Assembly: GCA_963776375.1 (NCBI GenBank)
Contig: CAVZMF010000001.1
Location: 248,001-312,000, forward strand
DNA from: PALSA-612 sp963776375
GTDB taxonomy: Bacteria > Actinomycetota > Thermoleophilia > Gaiellales > Gaiellaceae
DNA length: 64,000 nt
Direction of reading: 5' to 3'
Numbering within the stretch: the first letter of the stretch is position 1; every line of letters begins with the position of its first letter. The notes beneath the pieces are model-generated. The model had not been told where the DNA came from, did no database searches, and saw only the letters and a program-made list of their open reading frames with translations. Made by a program: the position numbers and the translations under genes. This document shows positions 60,669-64,000 of the stretch, piece after piece.

Positions 60669-61877
60669 ATGGCCGTCGCGGACATGCACCAGGCCGAGGA
60701 GATGGAGCAGCTCCGCTCGACCTATCGCGCCTTCATGGAGGCGCACGTGTATCCGAACGAGGCCGCACTCTCGCGCGAGGACGACGCTGCCGCGGCGCTC
60801 GTCGCCGACCTGCGCGCGAAGGCAAAGACGGCAGGGCTGTGGGCGCCGCACCTGCCGCCCGAAGCCGGCGGAACAGGCCGCGGCTTTCTGGCGTACGCGA
60901 ACCTGAACGAGGAGATCGGCCGCTGCGTCTGGGGACAGCTCGTCTTCAACTGCCAGGCGCCCGACGCCGGCAACGGCGAGATCCTGCACATGTTCGGCAC
61001 GGACGGGCAGAAGGAGCGCTTCCTCGCGCCGCTCGTCGCGGGCGAGACGCGGTCGTTCTTCTCCATGACCGAGCCCGAGGTCTCCGGTGCCGACCCCACC
61101 GGGCTCCGTACCACTGCCCGCCTCGAAGGCGAGCAGTGGGTGATCGACGGGCACAAGTGGTTCTCGTCCGGCGCCGAGGATGCCGGCTTCGGGGTCGTCA
61201 TGGCCGTCACCGACCCGGACGCCGACCGCTACCGGCGCATGAGCCAGATCCTCGTGCCTGCGGACGCGCCGGGGATCGAGATCGAGCCGGTGCCCGTCAT
61301 GGGCCACCGGGGCCGCGGCTGGTCGACGCACTGCGAGGTGACGTACTCGGGCGTGCGCGTGCCGGTCGGGAACCTGCTCGGGGAACGCGGCGACGGCTTC
61401 CGGATCGCCCAGAAGCGCCTCGGCCCGGGACGCATCCACCACGTCATGCGCTGGCTCGGCCAGATGCAGCGCGCCTTCGAGCTCATGTGCCGCTACGCGC
61501 TCGAACGCGAGGCCTTCGGCGGGCCGCTGGCCGACAAGCAGACCGTGCAGAACTGGATCGCCGACTCGGCCGCCGACATCCAGGCCTGCCGCCTGCTGAC
61601 GCTGGACGCAGCGCACAAGATCGACCAGGGCGACGAGGCGCGGGTCGAGATCTCGCTCGTCAAGTTCTTCGCGGCGCGCGCGCTGAACGAGGTGATCGAC
61701 CGCGCGATCCAGGTGCACGGCGGTCTCGGGCTGACCGATCGCACGCCGCTCGCGGCGATGTGGGCGATGGCCCGCGGCGGGCGGATCTACGACGGCCCCG
61801 ACGAGGTGCACCGCATGGTGGTGAGCCGCCGCATCCTGAAGGAGTTCGCCGCCGGCGGCACCTACCGCTTCTCGTAG
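60669..61877 (+). CDS. acyl-CoA dehydrogenase
   Basis: A 402-aa FAD enzyme. FSMTEPEVSGADPTGLRTTARLEGEQWVIDGHKWFSSGA is the central FAD/acyl-CoA strand; VHGGLGLTDRTPLAAMWAMARGGRIYDGPDEVHRM is the C-terminal flavin-binding block. The E of PDEVH occupies the position used as base in some family members. It lies 10 bp after the thiolase stop. Its last 27 codons have a decayed copy 500 bp downstream. Confidence 0.93.
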   Translation: MAVADMHQAEEMEQLRSTYRAFMEAHVYPNEAALSREDDAAAALVADLRAKAKTAGLWAPHLPPEAGGTGRGFLAYANLNEEIGRCVWGQLVFNCQAPDAGNGEILHMFGTDGQKERFLAPLVAGETRSFFSMTEPEVSGADPTGLRTTARLEGEQWVIDGHKWFSSGAEDAGFGVVMAVTDPDADRYRRMSQILVPADAPGIEIEPVPVMGHRGRGWSTHCEVTYSGVRVPVGNLLGERGDGFRIAQKRLGPGRIHHVMRWLGQMQRAFELMCRYALEREAFGGPLADKQTVQNWIADSAADIQACRLLTLDAAHKIDQGDEARVEISLVKFFAARALNEVIDRAIQVHGGLGLTDRTPLAAMWAMARGGRIYDGPDEVHRMVVSRRILKEFAAGGTYRFS

Positions 61878-61975
61878 CGACCGGGCACGCTCGTCGATTC
61901 AGACTACGCACCTATCGGTCGACGGCCGAGGAGATCGTCGGTCCCTCGTTCGAGGGTCTCTGGGACGGCCCGAAG

Positions 61976-62128
61976 GTGCTCCTGGCCCCTCCCGACGAGC
62001 CCCCGCCGGCCGAGGCGGCAGCCGGCCTCCGTGGTTACGCGAGCGTGGACATCCGCGTCCTCGGCGAGGATCTCCTCGAAACGATCCGAGAGATCGGGCT
62101 CCCGATCTACCGACGCCCGGGAGCCTAG
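61976..62128 (+). CDS. possible small ORF after the acyl-CoA dehydrogenase gene
   Basis: An open frame of 50 codons from GTG (VLLAPPDEPPPAEAAAGLRGYASVD to IGLPIYRRPGA). The same frame is open further upstream and reads protein-like (STAEEIVGPSFEGLWDG), but no start codon or ribosome site is seen there. It may be the C-terminal remnant of a lost gene. Low confidence. Confidence 0.3.
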   Translation: MLLAPPDEPPPAEAAAGLRGYASVDIRVLGEDLLETIREIGLPIYRRPGA

Positions 62129-62168
62129 CTCCCTGCTCGGGGGGACGCGGCCCTGCGGGCCACGTCCG

Positions 62169-62197
62169 AGGGACAGTCCCTGTAACGCGTTCGTGAC
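62169..62197 (-). repeat. dispersed palindromic repeat, copy 2
   Basis: The reverse complement reads GTCACGAACGCGTTACAGGG then ACTGTCCCT, matching the copy at 52358-52385 in its flanks and palindromic core. A hairpin of about 11 bp (GGACGCGGCCC, TGC, GGGCCACGTCC, one mismatch) lies just upstream at about 62145-62169. Confidence 0.55.
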
Positions 62198-62332
62198 CCG
62201 CGAATTGCCTGCACTCAGGGCTGCGTGGTGGCCCTTTCGGCCGTGTCGATCGGCCGCAGCGGACACGGCCGGTTTGGCCCGACCGACGTGGCCCGACGAG
62301 ACCGCTACTTTGCCCGGGCCTCGGCCGGGCGC

Positions 62333-62420
62333 GACGGCACCGACGACGTGCACCCGTATGGTCGTCAGCCGGCGCATCTTGAAGGAGTTCGCCGCCGGCG
62401 GCACCTATCGCGTCTCCTGA
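62333..62420 (+). pseudogene. remnant of an acyl-CoA dehydrogenase 3' end
   Basis: The frame ends RMVVSRRILKEFAAGGTYRVS, nearly the same as the real gene end RMVVSRRILKEFAAGGTYRFS at 61815-61877. Upstream similarity runs back to a DGxDDVH segment with one extra base. No complete gene is attached. The rest of the 500-bp gap (62129-62628) holds the palindromic repeat and otherwise nothing I recognise. Confidence 0.75.
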
Positions 62421-62628
62421 GTCCGGCTTCCCGGGCCTGCCCGACATTGCCGGGCGATCCGTTCTATGGTGTCGGCGAGGTGGTTGCCGTCCCCCTCGTC
62501 GCGCACCGTGGCCGTGCGGTGCCGTCCGGGCCCGTCGACTCGGAACCTGGTCGCAGGCTCCTTCTCTGGGCACGGCCGCCGCCCGCTCTCTAGGCGAAGG
62601 AGTTTTTCGACGGAAAGGAGGGATGACA

Positions 62629-64000
62629 ATGAGCATGACCGGAGGACGTACGCGACTCTGGCTGGTCGTGGCGACGGCCATGGTGATCGGGTTCGGCTTT
62701 GCCGCCGAGCGAGCATCCGCAGCCGTCACCGCGTTCTTCAACAACGGCGTCTTGACCGTCTTCGGCGACAGCCTCGACAACACGATCACGATCAGCCGTG
62801 ATGCGGCGGGGAAGATCCTGGTGAACAACGGGGCGGTCGCGGTCATCGGCGGCACGCCGACGGTGGCCAACACCAGCCTGGTCCGGGTCTTCGGCCAGGG
62901 CGGGAGCGACCAGATCACCCTCAACGAGGCCAACGGCGCGCTGCCGGCGGCGAACCTGTTCGGCGGTGTCGGCAACGACACGCTCACCGGCGGCTCCGGC
63001 GGCGATCTCGTCTTCGGGCAGGCCGGTAACGACACGCTCCTCGGCAAGGGCGGCTTCGACCTCCTGTTCGGGGGCACCGAGAACGACACGCTCACCGGGG
63101 GTGACGCCGACGACCAGGTGTTCGGTCAGGCCGGCGACGACCGGATGATCTGGAACCCCGGCGACGACACCGACCTCAACGAGGGCGGTGACGGCACCGA
63201 CACCGTCGAGGTCAACGGCGGCAACGGCTCGGAGCAGTTCACGACGACCGCCAACGGCACGCGCGTGCGCTTCGACCGGCTCAACCCGGCGCCGTTCTCG
63301 ATCGACATCGGCACCTCCGAGAAGCTGGTCCTCAACGCCAACGGCGGCGACGACAGCTTCTCGGCCACCGGGAACCTGGCCGCACTGATCGCGATCACGG
63401 TCGACGGCGGGGCGGGCAACGACACGCTCCTCGGCGGCAACGGAGCCGACGCGCTGCTCGGCGGCGACGGCAACGACTTCGTCGACGGCAACCAGGGGAA
63501 CGACACCGGCTTCCTGGGCGCCGGCGACGACGTCTTCCAGTGGGACCCGGGTGACGGCAGCGACACCGTCGAGGGGCAGGACGGCGCCGACAAACTGCTC
63601 TTCAACGGCGCCAACATCGCCGAACTGTTCGACCTCTCCGCCAACGGCAACCGGCTGCGCTTCACCCGCAATGTCGGCAACATCGTCATGGACGTCAACG
63701 ACGTCGAGATCGTCGACCTGCACGCGCTCGGCGGAGCCGACACGACGACCGTCAACGACCTCGGCGGCACCGACGTGACCGAAGTCAATGTCGATCTCGC
63801 CGTCAACGGCGTGGGGGACGGCGCCGCCGACAACGTGATCGTCAACGGCACCGCCGGAGACGACGTGATCCTGGCCGCGGGTGACGCGAGCGGAACCGCG
63901 GTCCTCGGACTCGCCGCCGGCGTGAACATCACAGGTGCGGAGGTACCGAACGACACGCTGATGCTCCGCGCACTGGCCGGAGACGACGTCATCGAAGCGT
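62629..64000 (+). CDS. secreted RTX-like calcium-binding repeat protein, cut by the window end
   Basis: At least 457 aa, with no stop before the edge. The N-terminus is a secretion signal (LWLVVATAMVIGFGFAAERASA). Nonapeptide repeats occur near residues 105-165 (GGVGNDTLTGG, FGQAGNDTLLG) and again near 260-290. The later part has FQWDPGDGSDTVEG and LFNGANIAELFDLSANG, shared with the gene at 11598. AAAGGAGG is 8 nt before the chosen ATG; two more in-frame ATGs flank it. It is larger than its paralogue because of an extra repeat block in the first half. Confidence 0.87.
   Translation, partial: MSMTGGRTRLWLVVATAMVIGFGFAAERASAAVTAFFNNGVLTVFGDSLDNTITISRDAAGKILVNNGAVAVIGGTPTVANTSLVRVFGQGGSDQITLNEANGALPAANLFGGVGNDTLTGGSGGDLVFGQAGNDTLLGKGGFDLLFGGTENDTLTGGDADDQVFGQAGDDRMIWNPGDDTDLNEGGDGTDTVEVNGGNGSEQFTTTANGTRVRFDRLNPAPFSIDIGTSEKLVLNANGGDDSFSATGNLAALIAITVDGGAGNDTLLGGNGADALLGGDGNDFVDGNQGNDTGFLGAGDDVFQWDPGDGSDTVEGQDGADKLLFNGANIAELFDLSANGNRLRFTRNVGNIVMDVNDVEIVDLHALGGADTTTVNDLGGTDVTEVNVDLAVNGVGDGAADNVIVNGTAGDDVILAAGDASGTAVLGLAAGVNITGAEVPNDTLMLRALAGDDVIEA

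Overview
The window is about 64 kb of dense, very GC-rich DNA with GTG starts, ATGA-type gene overlaps, SARP and GntR regulators, RTX-like secreted proteins, FtsH and Fhs. This fits a deep-branching actinobacterium, most likely class Thermoleophilia (Gaiellales or Solirubrobacterales). That is inference from gene content and style; no rRNA or tRNA gene was seen to anchor it.

Layout. (1) 35-11443: a divergent catabolic module. Leftward: a GntR regulator, LLM flavin oxidoreductase, M29/dihydroxypyridine-dioxygenase-like enzyme, cupin, class II aldolase and the 2Fe-2S subunit of a molybdenum hydroxylase, running off the left edge. Rightward: a BMP-type ABC importer (binding protein, double ATPase, two permeases), a pyridoxamine-pyruvate-transaminase-like enzyme and the FAD subunit of a molybdenum hydroxylase. 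Together they look like uptake and breakdown of a pyridine-like or B6-like N-heterocycle. (2) 11598-18667: an RTX-like secreted protein, a PEP-mutase-family enzyme, an SDR, ftsH, and a folate one-carbon pair (cyclodeaminase-like protein and formate-THF ligase).

(3) 18706-49620, nearly all on the minus strand: a contractile injection system (eCIS) locus. Read 5' to 3' from the right it holds a SARP regulator, a 63-aa protein, a large effector candidate (two DUF4157 domains, an OmpA-like domain and an HEXXH metalloprotease domain), an 80-aa protein, DUF4255, a 272-aa protein, sheath, tube, second sheath, second tube, a tube/LysM protein, a DUF5908-like protein, gpD hub, gpV spike, a membrane-anchored 555-aa protein, gp25, gpJ, a propeller-gpI protein, a tape-measure-like protein, an AAA+ ATPase, a coiled-coil protein, two paralogous-domain proteins and an Lgt-like membrane protein. 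Three sites, in front of the 63-aa, effector and DUF4255 genes, carry triple direct repeats with an 11-bp period and a -10-like hexamer exactly 8 bp downstream. These are probably the SARP operators that link regulator, payload and machine.

(4) 49718-61877: acyl-CoA and branched-chain-type metabolism: two SDRs, a cupin, a FAD-linked oxidase, MaoC-SCP2, a PaaI thioesterase, a LIV-type ABC importer, thiolase and acyl-CoA dehydrogenase. (5) 62129-64000: a 500-bp gap with a repeat and an acyl-CoA dehydrogenase tail remnant, then a second RTX-like gene cut by the window end.

Many genes at 30.5-45.3 kb, plus the GntR gene and two LIV transporter genes, are broken by single-base indels while the amino-acid sequence stays recognisable across frames. 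I read these mostly as sequence error rather than gene death, and annotate such genes as single CDS spans with the breaks described.
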